Of a stretch of 55,253 nt of DNA, positions 46,818 to 55,253 are shown piece by piece. This DNA is from Hyphomicrobiaceae bacterium. Lineage in GTDB: Bacteria > Pseudomonadota > Alphaproteobacteria > Rhizobiales > Hyphomicrobiaceae. Numbering within the stretch: the first letter of the stretch is position 1; the number at the start of each line of letters is the position of its first letter. The DNA lies in NCBI GenBank assembly GCA_020638035.1, contig JACKJI010000013.1, positions 1-55,253 of the forward strand, written 5' to 3'. The notes under the pieces are model-generated. The model was not told the DNA's origin. It did not search any database and saw only the letters and a list, made by a program, of their open reading frames with translations. The position numbers and the translations under genes are program-made.

Positions 46818-48998
46818 ATGACAACGCGTACCGACCGCCGCACGTTCCTGAAGTCAGCCGTGGCCGCCAGCGCGGCCCTCGTCATCGGTCTGCGCCCCGA
46901 CGGCCGCTTTGCCGTCGCCGCTGCCGGCGCGGCGCCGACAACCCTCAATCCCTTCGTCAGGATTACTGCCGACGGCACGGTCGAAGTCGTGCTCAAGCAC
47001 TTCGAGATGGGGCAGGGAACGACGACCGGCCTCACGACGCTGGTCGCTGAGGAACTCGACGCCGACTGGCAGCGCGTGACCACCGACTTCGCGCCGGCAG
47101 ATGCGGAGCGCTACAAGAACCTCGCGTTCGGCGCCCAGGGCACCGGCGGCTCGACGGCGATCGCCAACAGCTATCTGCAGTATCGCAAGGCGGGAGCCGC
47201 GGCGCGCGAGGTGCTGGTGAAGGCGGCGGCTGAGACCTGGGGCGTGGCGGCCGATACGATCACGATCGACAACAGTGTCATGCGTTCGGGCACGCATCAG
47301 GCGCATTTCGGCGAGATGATCGCCAAGGCTGCGACGCTCGAGGCGTCATCGGAACCGAAACTGAAAGATCCGACTTTCTTCCGTCTCATCGGCAAGGACC
47401 GGCTCGCCCGCAAGGACACGCCCGCAAAGATCAACGGTACCGCGACCTATGCGCTCGATGTGAAGATCGACGGCATGGTGCATGCTGTAATCCTGCGCAG
47501 CCCGCGTTTTGGCGGCAAGGTCCAGGCCTTCGACGTGACGGCGGCAAAGGCGGTGCCGGGCTTCATCGACGCCAAGGCGCTGCCCAACAAGGCCGGTGTC
47601 GCCGTCTTCGCGAAGAATACCTGGGCCGCGATCAAGGCGCGCGAGGCGTTAACCGCGACCTGGGACTTCTTCGAAGCGGAAAGCCGTTCGACGGCCGATC
47701 TCGTCAAGCATCACCTGGAACTGCTCGACAAGCCTCAGCATCAGGCGGTGAAGGGTGGCGATCAGTCGGCTGCCGAGGCAGCGCTCGCAGGCGCCGACTC
47801 GGTCGTCGACGGCGAGTTCGTCTTCCCGCTGCTCGCCCATGCGCCGATGGAGCCGCTCAACTGTATCGTCGAAAAGACCGAGAAGGGTGTGCGCATCCAC
47901 GATGGGTGCCAGTTCCCCAGTGCGGTGCAGTTCGCCGTCTCGCGCGTTCTCAGTATCGCTCCGGCGGACGTCGAAGTGCATACCGTTTATGCGGGTGGCT
48001 CGTTCGGACGACGTGCGACACCGACGGCCGACTATCAGTCCGAGGCAGCGATGGCGTTTGCTGTTCTGGGCGGCAAGACCGCGGTCAAGCTGGTGTGGAC
48101 GCGCGAGGATGACATCCGTGGCGGTTATTATCGCCCGATCGTGGCGCACCGTGTGCGCGTGGGCCTCAAGGATGGCAAGATCGTCGGCTGGGATCATCGG
48201 ATCGCGGGCAAGCCGATCCTGCTCGACACCGCGTTCGTCAATGAGGACGTGAAGAAGTCAGGCATCGACCCGACCACGGTCGAGGGTGTCGCCGACACGC
48301 ATTATGCGATCCCTGCGCTGTCGGTCGGTGTCAGCTACCCCGACACACCATTGCCGGTGCTGTGGTGGCGCTCGGTCGGCCACACGCACACGGCCTACGT
48401 GATGGAAAGCATCATCGACATGGCGGCCAAGGCGGCCAAGGCCGATCCCGTCGCCTTCCGGCTGGCGCTGCTCGAAGGCGGCGGCAAGGACGCCACACGA
48501 CTTTCCGGTGTCCTGAAGCTTGCTGCGGAGAAGGCTGGTTGGGGCAAGGCAGCAGAAGGTCGCCACCAAGGCATCGCCGTGCACAAGTCGTTCGATACTT
48601 ATGCTGCCGAGGTCGTCGAGATTTCGGTCTCGGCGGGCAAGGTGCGTATCGAGAAGGTGACCTGTGCCGTCGATTGCGGCGTCGCTGTCAACCCGGACGT
48701 TATCCGCGCGCAGATGGAAGGTGGCATCGGCTATGGGCTGGGCGCGGTCATGCGCAACGAGATCACGCTCGTCAACGGCGAGGTGCAGCAGTCGAACTTC
48801 ACTGACTACGAACCGCTGCGCATCACCGACATGCCGCGGGTCGAGGTGCACATCGTGCCATCCGCCGAGCCGCCAACAGGGGTCGGTGAGCCCGGATTGC
48901 CGCCGGTCGGCCCAGCACTCGCCAATGCCATCTACGCGGCAACGGGCACGCGCGTGCAACGCCTGCCGATGGCTGCAAATGGCGTGACTTTCGCGTGA
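46818..48998 (+). CDS. Molybdopterin-binding subunit of a molybdenum hydroxylase, IorB-like, Tat-exported
   Basis: Catalytic subunit of 726 aa that hydroxylates aldehydes or N-heterocycles in the periplasm. The Tat signal RRTFLKSAVAASAA (Arg7-Arg8) shows export of the folded holoenzyme, with the small subunit carried along. Molybdenum-cofactor segments include FEMGQGTTTGL, LLAHAPMEPLNC and GGSFGRRATP. The active-site Glu lies in GVGEPGLPPVG near the C terminus. The substrate is unknown. Electrons probably go to a cytochrome, but no cytochrome, FAD subunit or XdhC-type maturation gene is nearby. Confidence 0.92.
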   Translation: MTTRTDRRTFLKSAVAASAALVIGLRPDGRFAVAAAGAAPTTLNPFVRITADGTVEVVLKHFEMGQGTTTGLTTLVAEELDADWQRVTTDFAPADAERYKNLAFGAQGTGGSTAIANSYLQYRKAGAAAREVLVKAAAETWGVAADTITIDNSVMRSGTHQAHFGEMIAKAATLEASSEPKLKDPTFFRLIGKDRLARKDTPAKINGTATYALDVKIDGMVHAVILRSPRFGGKVQAFDVTAAKAVPGFIDAKALPNKAGVAVFAKNTWAAIKAREALTATWDFFEAESRSTADLVKHHLELLDKPQHQAVKGGDQSAAEAALAGADSVVDGEFVFPLLAHAPMEPLNCIVEKTEKGVRIHDGCQFPSAVQFAVSRVLSIAPADVEVHTVYAGGSFGRRATPTADYQSEAAMAFAVLGGKTAVKLVWTREDDIRGGYYRPIVAHRVRVGLKDGKIVGWDHRIAGKPILLDTAFVNEDVKKSGIDPTTVEGVADTHYAIPALSVGVSYPDTPLPVLWWRSVGHTHTAYVMESIIDMAAKAAKADPVAFRLALLEGGGKDATRLSGVLKLAAEKAGWGKAAEGRHQGIAVHKSFDTYAAEVVEISVSAGKVRIEKVTCAVDCGVAVNPDVIRAQMEGGIGYGLGAVMRNEITLVNGEVQQSNFTDYEPLRITDMPRVEVHIVPSAEPPTGVGEPGLPPVGPALANAIYAATGTRVQRLPMAANGVTFA

Positions 48999-49288
48999 CG
49001 TCGTCGGATTGACGCGGGCACGGAAAAGGGGACCGCAGGTTAGGTCCCCAGCGGCAGCGGGTGTGCGTGCTGGCGGGGCGTGGCCTCTTGCCCAGCCCGA
49101 CCCGCATAGCGCTGTTGCGGGTGCTGGAAGCGGCAACACACACAAAAGGCTGAACTGGTGCTTGGCGCGGGCGTTCGCTCGCGCCATTACTGGCGCTTGG
49201 GCGCGCATTGCGTTCGCCCTGATGTGCCGTGTGCGCCAACATCGCACGCGGCATTGGATGAGGCAGCGAAGGTTAAGGCAGCCGGCCC

Positions 49289-50821
49289 ATGATGAGACCA
49301 ACGGACGAGACGGGCTGGCTGCGCGCTATCCTGACGGCTCCGGTCTACGACATTGCGCGTAATACGCCGCTCGAGGCCGCGCCGGTGATGACCAAGCGTC
49401 TTGGCAACAGGGTGTGGCTGAAGCGCGAGGATCTGCAACCTGTCTTCAGCTTCAAGCTGCGCGGGGCGTACAACCGCATGCGCCTGCTGACGCCGGAGGA
49501 GCGCGCCCGCGGTGTCGTCGCCGTCTCGGCCGGCAATCATGCCCAAGGCGTCGCTTACAGCGCCGCGAGGCTCGGCGTCAGCGCCCTGATCGTCATGCCG
49601 GTGACGACGCCTCGCATCAAGATCGCCGCAGTCGAAGCCTTCGGTGCACGCATCGAGCTGCACGGCGATTCCTACAGCGAGGCGGCCGCGCATGGCAGCC
49701 TGCTCGCCGAGCGCGAGGGCCGTACGCTCATCCATCCGTTCGACGATGCCGCCGTCATCGCCGGGCAGGGCACCGTTGCCATGGAGCTTCTTGCACAGCA
49801 TCGCGGCCATATGGATGCGATCTTCGTTCCCGTCGGAGGAGGCGGGCTGTGTGCCGGTGTTGCGGTTTACCTGAAGGCTCTTGTTCCCAATATCCGCATC
49901 ATAGCGGTGGAGCCAGACGATGCGGCCTCGCTGGATGCTGCGATCAAGGCCGGGCGGCCGGTGCCACTGCAACATGTCGGATTGTTCGTCGATGGCTGTG
50001 CGGTCAAGGAAATCGGCGGGCTCACGTTCGATGTGCTGCGCGACCGGATCGACGAGGTCGTTACGGTCGATGTAGACCAGGTCTGCGCAGCCATTCGCGA
50101 CGTATTCGAGGACACCCGTTCGATCGTGGAGCCCGCTGGTGCGCTGGCACTTGCCGGACTGAAGCGCTGGGTGAGTGACACGGGAACAAGGGACAAGGAC
50201 CTCGTCGCCATCCTGTCGGGTGCCAACATGAACTTCGACCGCCTCGGCCACGTCACCGAACGCGCCGAGATCGGTGAGCAGCACGAGGCGCTGTTCGGGG
50301 TCACGATTCCGGAGCAGGCGGGTAGCTTCCTGCAGTTCTGCCGTACCATCGGCCGCCGCCCTGTGACCGAGTTCAATTATCGCTACCGAGGCGATGCCGA
50401 GGCGCAGGTATTCGTTGGCGTGCAGCTTGCGCGGGGCGCTGCCGAGCGCCGGGAGATCTGCGAGTCATTGGTGGCGGCCGGCTATGCGGTAAGCGATTAC
50501 ACGCGCAATGAGGTCGCGCGCCTGCATGTGCGCCACATGGTCGGCGGTGTCGGCGCCCGCACTGTCCATGAGCGCTTCTACCGTTTCGAGTTTCCGGAGC
50601 GACCGGGTGCGCTCCTGCATTTTCTGGAGACGCTGGGCACGCGCTGGAACATCACGCTCTTCCATTATCGCAATCGTGCGGCCGCTTATGGCCGCGTGCT
50701 GGCCGGTTTCGGTGTCGCGGCCGGTGAGGAGCCCGCGCTTGCTGCCGATCTGGAGCGTTTGGGGTTCTGGTTCGCCGACGAGACCGGCAACGGAGCGCTC
50801 GCACAGTTTCTGCGGGATTGA
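49289..50821 (+). CDS. ilvA: Threonine ammonia-lyase, biosynthetic
   Basis: PLP enzyme of 510 aa that turns threonine into 2-oxobutanoate, the first step to isoleucine. PLP binds to Lys56 in FSFKLRGAYNRM. The glycine loop that holds the phosphate is VPVGGGGLCAGVAVY. Two ACT-like regulatory domains at the C terminus (starting near EALFGVTIPEQAGSFL and YRFEFPERPGALLHFL) suggest feedback inhibition by isoleucine and activation by valine, as in E. coli IlvA. The two-ACT length marks the biosynthetic type. The start is the first of two adjacent ATG codons. Confidence 0.95.
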   Translation: MMRPTDETGWLRAILTAPVYDIARNTPLEAAPVMTKRLGNRVWLKREDLQPVFSFKLRGAYNRMRLLTPEERARGVVAVSAGNHAQGVAYSAARLGVSALIVMPVTTPRIKIAAVEAFGARIELHGDSYSEAAAHGSLLAEREGRTLIHPFDDAAVIAGQGTVAMELLAQHRGHMDAIFVPVGGGGLCAGVAVYLKALVPNIRIIAVEPDDAASLDAAIKAGRPVPLQHVGLFVDGCAVKEIGGLTFDVLRDRIDEVVTVDVDQVCAAIRDVFEDTRSIVEPAGALALAGLKRWVSDTGTRDKDLVAILSGANMNFDRLGHVTERAEIGEQHEALFGVTIPEQAGSFLQFCRTIGRRPVTEFNYRYRGDAEAQVFVGVQLARGAAERREICESLVAAGYAVSDYTRNEVARLHVRHMVGGVGARTVHERFYRFEFPERPGALLHFLETLGTRWNITLFHYRNRAAAYGRVLAGFGVAAGEEPALAADLERLGFWFADETGNGALAQFLRD

Positions 50822-50873
50822 GTTCTGGCGGCGGGGCCGGGATCGAAGTGATGAAAATGGAGCCTGAAGGCGC

Positions 50874-51620
50874 ATGGGCAAAGTCGCGCTGATCACCGGT
50901 GCCGGTCGCGGGATCGGCCGAGCCACGGCTCGCCTCGCGGCGGAAAAGGGCTATGATGTCCTCATCAACTATCTGCACGAGAAGGATGCGGCGGCCGAGA
51001 CGGCTGGCAGCTGCGCAGAACTGGGCGTGCGCACGGCCGTCTTTGCTGCCGACGTTGCAGAACCCGAGGCGGTCGCACGCATGTTTGCGCATTGCGAGGC
51101 GACGCTGGGCCGGCCAAGCCTGCTCGTCAACAATGCCGGCATCATCGGTCGAGCCGGGCGTCTGGAGGATCTCGACGATGACGCGCTGCAACGCACGTTT
51201 GCCGTCAACGTACTCGGCGCCATTACCTGCTGCCGCCACGCGATCGCTGCGATGTCACGCGACAGGGGCGGCGATGGTGGCGTGATCGTCAACATCTCAT
51301 CGATTGCGGCCGTACTGGGCAGTCCGGGCGAATACGTTCATTACGCGGCCTCAAAGGCGGCGCTTGAAACGCTGACGATCGGGCTCGCCAAGGAAGTCGG
51401 TCCGCAGGGTATCCGTGTCAATGCGGTGAGGGCCGGCACCACGGATACCGACATTCATGTTCGCTCGGGCAATCCCGATCGCCCAGGCATTGTTGCGCGC
51501 ACAGCGCCTCTGCGCCGCACGGCCTTGCCCCGTGATATCGCCGAAGCCGTGGTCTGGCTTGCCTCGGACGCGGCGAGCTTCGTCACCGGGGCGGTACTCA
51601 ACGTGTCGGGCGGATTGTAG
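50874..51620 (+). CDS. SDR family NAD(P)-dependent oxidoreductase
   Basis: Classical short-chain dehydrogenase of 248 aa. The cofactor loop is TGAGRGIGRA, the NNAG motif is at LLVNNAGIIG, the catalytic Ser is in NISSIAA and Tyr/Lys in HYAASK. The C-terminal SFVTGAVLNVSGG is also typical. Basic or Asn residues after the second strand (INYLHEKD) suggest NADP rather than NAD, a guess. The substrate is not known. It lies 52 bases after ilvA and could be read through from it. Confidence 0.92.
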   Translation: MGKVALITGAGRGIGRATARLAAEKGYDVLINYLHEKDAAAETAGSCAELGVRTAVFAADVAEPEAVARMFAHCEATLGRPSLLVNNAGIIGRAGRLEDLDDDALQRTFAVNVLGAITCCRHAIAAMSRDRGGDGGVIVNISSIAAVLGSPGEYVHYAASKAALETLTIGLAKEVGPQGIRVNAVRAGTTDTDIHVRSGNPDRPGIVARTAPLRRTALPRDIAEAVVWLASDAASFVTGAVLNVSGGL

Positions 51621-51642
51621 GGCCGAGACGCTATCGCGGGGT

Positions 51643-52821
51643 TCAGGCGAGCTGCCGCTTGCCGAACGCAGTCTTGTTTGGACGTGGACGCGCGAGGCGT
51701 GACGCGCGCGGTGCTGGCAAGTCGTCGATCTCATCCTCGTCACCGAGATCCGCATCTTCCGCGTCTGTGGCGTCGGCGAGTTCGCTCTCGTCAGCGGTGT
51801 TCACCCCGGCGATAGTTAGCGGTTCGAAATCTTTCGGCGCTGAGTAAAGGGCGATAGGGTCGTCTTCGCTGTCGTCTGCCCAAAAGTCATGTAAGGCTGG
51901 TGCTACTGTCGCGGTATGCACGGATAATGGGATCGTCGTGGCGACCGGCGCGGTTTCCTTGAATGCGACCTTAGTGGTCTTGGCGGTCTGCCCTGCGGAA
52001 CCGGCATTTTGAGTGCTGGCTTGTGCAGGCGTGTCGTGCACTGGCGCTGGTGCATCGATCTCTTCAAGCGCGAATGTGGCGGCCATACTGGTGGCGAATC
52101 CGTCGGCTTCCTCCTCGTTCTCGTCGTAGAAGTAAGTACGATCGAGATTGCCGATATTGGCCGTTGCAACGGCCATTTCCAGTCCAATGTGCAGGGCTGT
52201 GTGCGGGTCTATCTGGTCGCGTGCCGCCGATACCAGATATCCGAGTGCCAATGTCTGGCACAATACTTCGCAGACATTGTGCGAAAGATTGTAGTGGTCT
52301 AGATGAGCGCGCATCTTGCGCAGGAAGCGTGGTACGGCGTCGGGTGACCATTCGCGTGGCTGGTGCTCTGACGCGACTCCCAGTCGGGGGAACCAATCGC
52401 CGTCGATCTGGTCGATGACGTCGACAAAGATCCTCTGCACGTCGGGCACCGCTTCCCGCGGGAACCAGTCGAGCTGCTCGGCCACTGTCAGCACGAAGTC
52501 GAGTTCGGTCGTGAAGAACAGTTGGATGCGGTCGCCACATCGGACGAACTTACCGAAGGGTGGGTTGGTTTGCCGGGCGAATTCACTGACATCGCACGTG
52601 CCTTGCGTCGCCATCGAGTAGGCGCTGGCCTGGATCGCGTGGCCCAGCAGCGCGCCGGCTGCTGCGATCACAGTTTGTGCATGCCAGCCATGCTCGTTTC
52701 CGTAGGCAGCAACGAGCGTGTCGGCCTGGACCGTGCTGCAGTGAAGCATCGTGGTCAGCATCGTATCGGTCATGACGGGGCCCTGGATAGCTGCCGAGGT
52801 CTTGCCACTGCGTCCGGCCAT
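51643..52821 (-). CDS. Unknown protein with conserved-looking core and acidic tail
   Basis: A 392-aa protein that I do not recognise. The first 230 residues look folded and have mixed helices with many Trp, His and Cys (HGWHAQTVIAAAGALLGHAI, LDWFPREAVPDVQRIFVDVI). The rest is Ala/Thr/Asp-rich, likely disordered, and turns acidic (EDADLGDEDEIDDLP) before a basic end (RLARPRPNKTAFGKRQLA). It has no signal peptide or membrane segment. The start could also be the Met at 52773. It is convergent with the SDR gene, 22 bases apart. Confidence 0.7.
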   Translation of the reverse strand: MAGRSGKTSAAIQGPVMTDTMLTTMLHCSTVQADTLVAAYGNEHGWHAQTVIAAAGALLGHAIQASAYSMATQGTCDVSEFARQTNPPFGKFVRCGDRIQLFFTTELDFVLTVAEQLDWFPREAVPDVQRIFVDVIDQIDGDWFPRLGVASEHQPREWSPDAVPRFLRKMRAHLDHYNLSHNVCEVLCQTLALGYLVSAARDQIDPHTALHIGLEMAVATANIGNLDRTYFYDENEEEADGFATSMAATFALEEIDAPAPVHDTPAQASTQNAGSAGQTAKTTKVAFKETAPVATTIPLSVHTATVAPALHDFWADDSEDDPIALYSAPKDFEPLTIAGVNTADESELADATDAEDADLGDEDEIDDLPAPRASRLARPRPNKTAFGKRQLA

Positions 52822-53104
52822 ACCGAGTGCGTGCGGCCTTACCGAGAGATGCCTGCAAAACCTAAAATTGCGCTTAAGATGCGTGGCAGACTTGGCTTGC
52901 CGTCATTGCACAATGGGGGCGAAAATCTTCGATGTCGGCTGTGTTGCAGCTCGGCGTATGGATCGTATTTTTTCGCGAAGTCAGTGATTTAATTGGTGTG
53001 GCAAGGGCGGTCGATCCGGGGGCGGATATTGGCGTTCAAGGTTAAGGTTAATGTGATGTGTCAGGCGCCGCGCCGGGGGGCTTGGATGGGCCGAGGGAGA
53101 GGAC

Positions 53105-54454
53105 ATGAGCGGTGAAGTTGAGGACGGGGCGAAACAGGCTACCGACTCCAATGCGATAGTCGTCGTCACGGTACATGGAACCAATGATGCCGAGGCGGCC
53201 GAAGATGGCACTCGCTGGTGGCAACGGGGTTCGGCCTTTGCTCAGCAGCTCGTCGCGGAGTTGAAGCACCGCGGGCTGTTGTCGGTTGAGATTCGTCCAC
53301 TGCACTGGTCAGGTGCAAATTCGGACAACGATCGGCTCGACGGTGCCCGGCGCCTCGGCGCGATGATCAACGAGCTGTCGGCGGGAGGACAGCGGTACGC
53401 GATCGTCGCGCACAGTCACGGCGGCAATGTCGCGATGGAGGCAATTGCGGGAGCGGCGCGGCGAAATGGCCTCACAGGAGTCGTCACCTTCGGCACGCCC
53501 TTTTTCGTACGCCGGCTCAAACTGGTGCCGCGCATCGTTGCCGCATTCCAGATCCTTCTGGGCCTGACGATGACGCCGATCCTGCTGGCGTACATCGGCT
53601 TGTTCGTGTCGTATGCTGACAAGTTGAGTGCATCGCAGCTCGCCACGGCCGTCTTGTTCTTCGGAGGCATTGCTGCATTGTGCGTGTGGGCCTTGGTGCG
53701 CGGCGTGCGCAGGCTGCGCGCCCAGACGCGCGCATTGCGAGGCATGCGCGCGGCGGTTGAACCGGAGACTTGGCTGGTGGTGCACAGCCCGCGCGACGAA
53801 GCAATGCGTCTCCTGGAGACCGCGGCGCGCGTGAAGCCATCTTACGTGACACACGAATGGGGTGTGCGGGCAGTCAAGCGTTTCGGCCCGCTGGCAGGCA
53901 TTCTGACGGTCGTCGCTGGCTTTGCCTATGTCAGCTCGTATCTGATGCGGCCGATCCTCGACAAGATCGCCAAACGTGGCTTCGACATGGGGCTTGCTGC
54001 AGACTTCACCTTCCTGCTCCTTGTGCCCGTCGTTTACATTGCCGTCCGTGCCGTCGTGTCGCTCATCGCGCATGCAGGAGGTGGTTGGCTCTATGCCGCC
54101 TTCGCCAACCGGATGATTTCGGCCGGCATCGTCGGTGCGGTCTATGGAGGCGATGCCGATGATGCGCTCGTGCGTGTCGAGCGCGTGCCTCCGCTCCTGG
54201 GGGGTGCACAAGAGCTGGCGATCGAGGCTGCCGAACTCGGTGGTGTCGATGACCGGGCGATCTTCGAAAGTGCGCAGGTGGTCTACGAGGAGGCACTGGC
54301 CAACGAGCGTCGGGCGGGAGGTTTCGGAGATCCCGATCGCATGTGGAAGCTGTTGTCGGACGCGCTCTACCACAATGCGTACATGCGCGATCCGCGTGTC
54401 ATTGCGACGGTGGCGGAGCATGTGTCCCGTTGCTTGTCGCGTACCGCGGCATGA
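53105..54454 (+). CDS. Membrane-anchored alpha/beta hydrolase (lipase-like)
   Basis: A 449-aa protein whose first 130 residues form an alpha/beta hydrolase: VVVTVHGTNDAE gives the oxyanion strand-turn and IVAHSHGGN the nucleophile elbow (Ser104). Three to four hydrophobic segments follow (about residues 138-165, 176-200, 266-282 and 297-320), so the enzyme is tied to the inner membrane. The other members of the catalytic triad are not obvious, though HSPRDEAM (about 223-230) could supply Asp and His. A lipase, esterase or thioesterase acting at the membrane is likely. The gene stands alone and no immunity or secretion genes surround it. Confidence 0.75.
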   Translation: MSGEVEDGAKQATDSNAIVVVTVHGTNDAEAAEDGTRWWQRGSAFAQQLVAELKHRGLLSVEIRPLHWSGANSDNDRLDGARRLGAMINELSAGGQRYAIVAHSHGGNVAMEAIAGAARRNGLTGVVTFGTPFFVRRLKLVPRIVAAFQILLGLTMTPILLAYIGLFVSYADKLSASQLATAVLFFGGIAALCVWALVRGVRRLRAQTRALRGMRAAVEPETWLVVHSPRDEAMRLLETAARVKPSYVTHEWGVRAVKRFGPLAGILTVVAGFAYVSSYLMRPILDKIAKRGFDMGLAADFTFLLLVPVVYIAVRAVVSLIAHAGGGWLYAAFANRMISAGIVGAVYGGDADDALVRVERVPPLLGGAQELAIEAAELGGVDDRAIFESAQVVYEEALANERRAGGFGDPDRMWKLLSDALYHNAYMRDPRVIATVAEHVSRCLSRTAA

Positions 54455-54548
54455 CGTCCGATTGGCTGGTTCCCACTTGCACGCGCGCAAGGCGTCACCA
54501 GATTCAGCCTGATAATCTGGCTTGGCTGCAACCAATGGAGACAACAGC

Positions 54549-54998
54549 ATGAAGCTCGCAGCCGATATGTGGGTCGCCACGCTTGATGGCGCCAAAGCAA
54601 TCATCATGGTGAACATCGGCACGGCGTTCGAGCCGCGGCTGAAGGTTCTGAAGACGGTGCACCAGGAAAATCCGCCGACGCATGAGCAAGGTCGCGATCG
54701 GCCGGGCCGCATGAACGATACATCGGGTCCGCACAAGTCTTCGATGGAGGCGCCCGACCTTCACCAGCGCGCCGAGGATGCCTTCATCGCTGACGTGATG
54801 CTGCAACTTGAGCGAGAGGCTGAGCAGGGGGCGTTCGAAAAGATCGTGCTGGTCGCACCGCCGGTTGCGTTGGGGACGGTGCGCAAGGAGATCGGTGCGC
54901 ACCTGCGGCCGCGCATCGTGAAGGAGATCTCGGCGGATTACGTCAAGATGCCGACACCCGACATTGCACATGCGGTGCAAAAGGCGCTGGAGGCGTGA
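54549..54998 (+). CDS. Host attachment family protein
   Basis: A 149-aa protein matching the family annotated as required for attachment to host cells. It begins MKLAADMWVATLDGAKAIIM, holds the central HEQGRDRPGRMNDTSGPHKS segment and ends with the KIVLVAPPVALGTVRKEIGA and TPDIAHAVQKAL parts. The fold is related to archaeal release-factor-like domains. The attachment phenotype was reported in Agrobacterium and may not hold for all members. The ATG at 54549 has GGAG upstream. The frame is open from 54522. Confidence 0.85.
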   Translation: MKLAADMWVATLDGAKAIIMVNIGTAFEPRLKVLKTVHQENPPTHEQGRDRPGRMNDTSGPHKSSMEAPDLHQRAEDAFIADVMLQLEREAEQGAFEKIVLVAPPVALGTVRKEIGAHLRPRIVKEISADYVKMPTPDIAHAVQKALEA

Positions 54999-55069
54999 GG
55001 GAGTTCGAACGGCGTGGCTCTGACGTGCCCCGCGGTTTGAATAGAGAAGTAGCTCTTTTTCTAAGACGC

Positions 55070-55102
55070 GCGCGCTTGCGTTTCATGGAAACGCCAGCGC
55101 GC
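55070..55102. repeat. 15-bp hairpin preceded by a pyrimidine tract
   Basis: GCGCGCTTGCGTTTC / GAAACGCCAGCGCGC (55070-55084, 55088-55102) pairs at 14 of 15 positions around an ATG loop. CTCTTTTTCT stands 7 bases before it (55053-55062). The layout is like the element at 17492-17540. It is 72 bases after the host-attachment gene and may act as its terminator, but no T-run follows. Confidence 0.55.
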
Positions 55103-55253
55103 TCATTCTGCGTTGCGGGTGGCATGTCGGAATATTGTGCACCGGACCAGGGTTGATGCGGTTGTGGTACTAATGCCATCCTTGTCCGATCGCGGCTGCT
55201 TCGCTTTTGCCACAATCGCGCGTCGGGTATGCAGCGGGCGCTGTGAGAGTAAC

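Overview
The window is GC-rich, densely coded chromosomal DNA from an alphaproteobacterium, most likely of the order Hyphomicrobiales. Three things point there: a very-long-chain fatty acid (VLCFA, 27-hydroxyoctacosanoate type) lipid A gene set, a phosphatidylcholine synthase with the Pcs-type motif, and the housekeeping order carA / yqeY-dnaG-rpoD plus carB-greA that is familiar in this class. No tRNA, rRNA, CRISPR array, transposase or phage gene was recognised. The genus cannot be fixed from sequence alone.

Layout. 1-6651 (+): the VLCFA operon, with the 3' part of a FabZ-like dehydratase, a ketosynthase pair, an MDR-type dehydrogenase and a second ketosynthase pair. In each pair the upstream protein has lost the catalytic Cys and the first catalytic His and overlaps the gene of an intact partner. 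The matching LpxXL-like acyltransferase lies apart at 13258-14175 (-). 6889-9698 (+): dusA, a TauE/SafE permease and a SoxW-like thioredoxin. 9814-15805 (-): phosphomannomutase/phosphoglucomutase, two tandem retropepsin-like proteases, a DUF1289 protein, lpxXL and a UbiH-family hydroxylase. 16278-17428 (+): a small secreted protein and phosphatidylcholine synthase.

17619-26414 (-) is a copper-handling block. It holds a secreted protein with His and Cys clusters followed by cusB, cusA and a CusF with Met/His repeats, and next to it a bufferin-type operon: a DUF2282 precursor (BufA1), an MNIO enzyme (BufB), BufC and DoxX. Upstream of bufA is a good candidate for an ECF sigma promoter. Copper would be expelled by the RND pump and buffered in the periplasm by the modified peptide.

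26745-39014 (-, except a TetR gene): DUF779 plus aldehyde dehydrogenase, DUF1272-greA-carB, a GST with a divergent TetR regulator and a clear operator-like dyad between them, two tandem secreted paralogues, a ChaN-like protein and carA. 39292-45879 (+): yqeY, a DUF805-like protein, an amidase, dnaG and rpoD with a strong hairpin after it. A small membrane protein gene at 41157-41429 runs on the minus strand. 46353-54998: a two-subunit molybdenum hydroxylase, ilvA, an SDR, an unknown acidic-tailed protein (-), a membrane-anchored alpha/beta hydrolase and a host-attachment-family protein.

The clearest points for follow-up are the duplicated intact/degenerate ketosynthase pairs and the bufferin plus Cus copper block with its ECF-type promoter.
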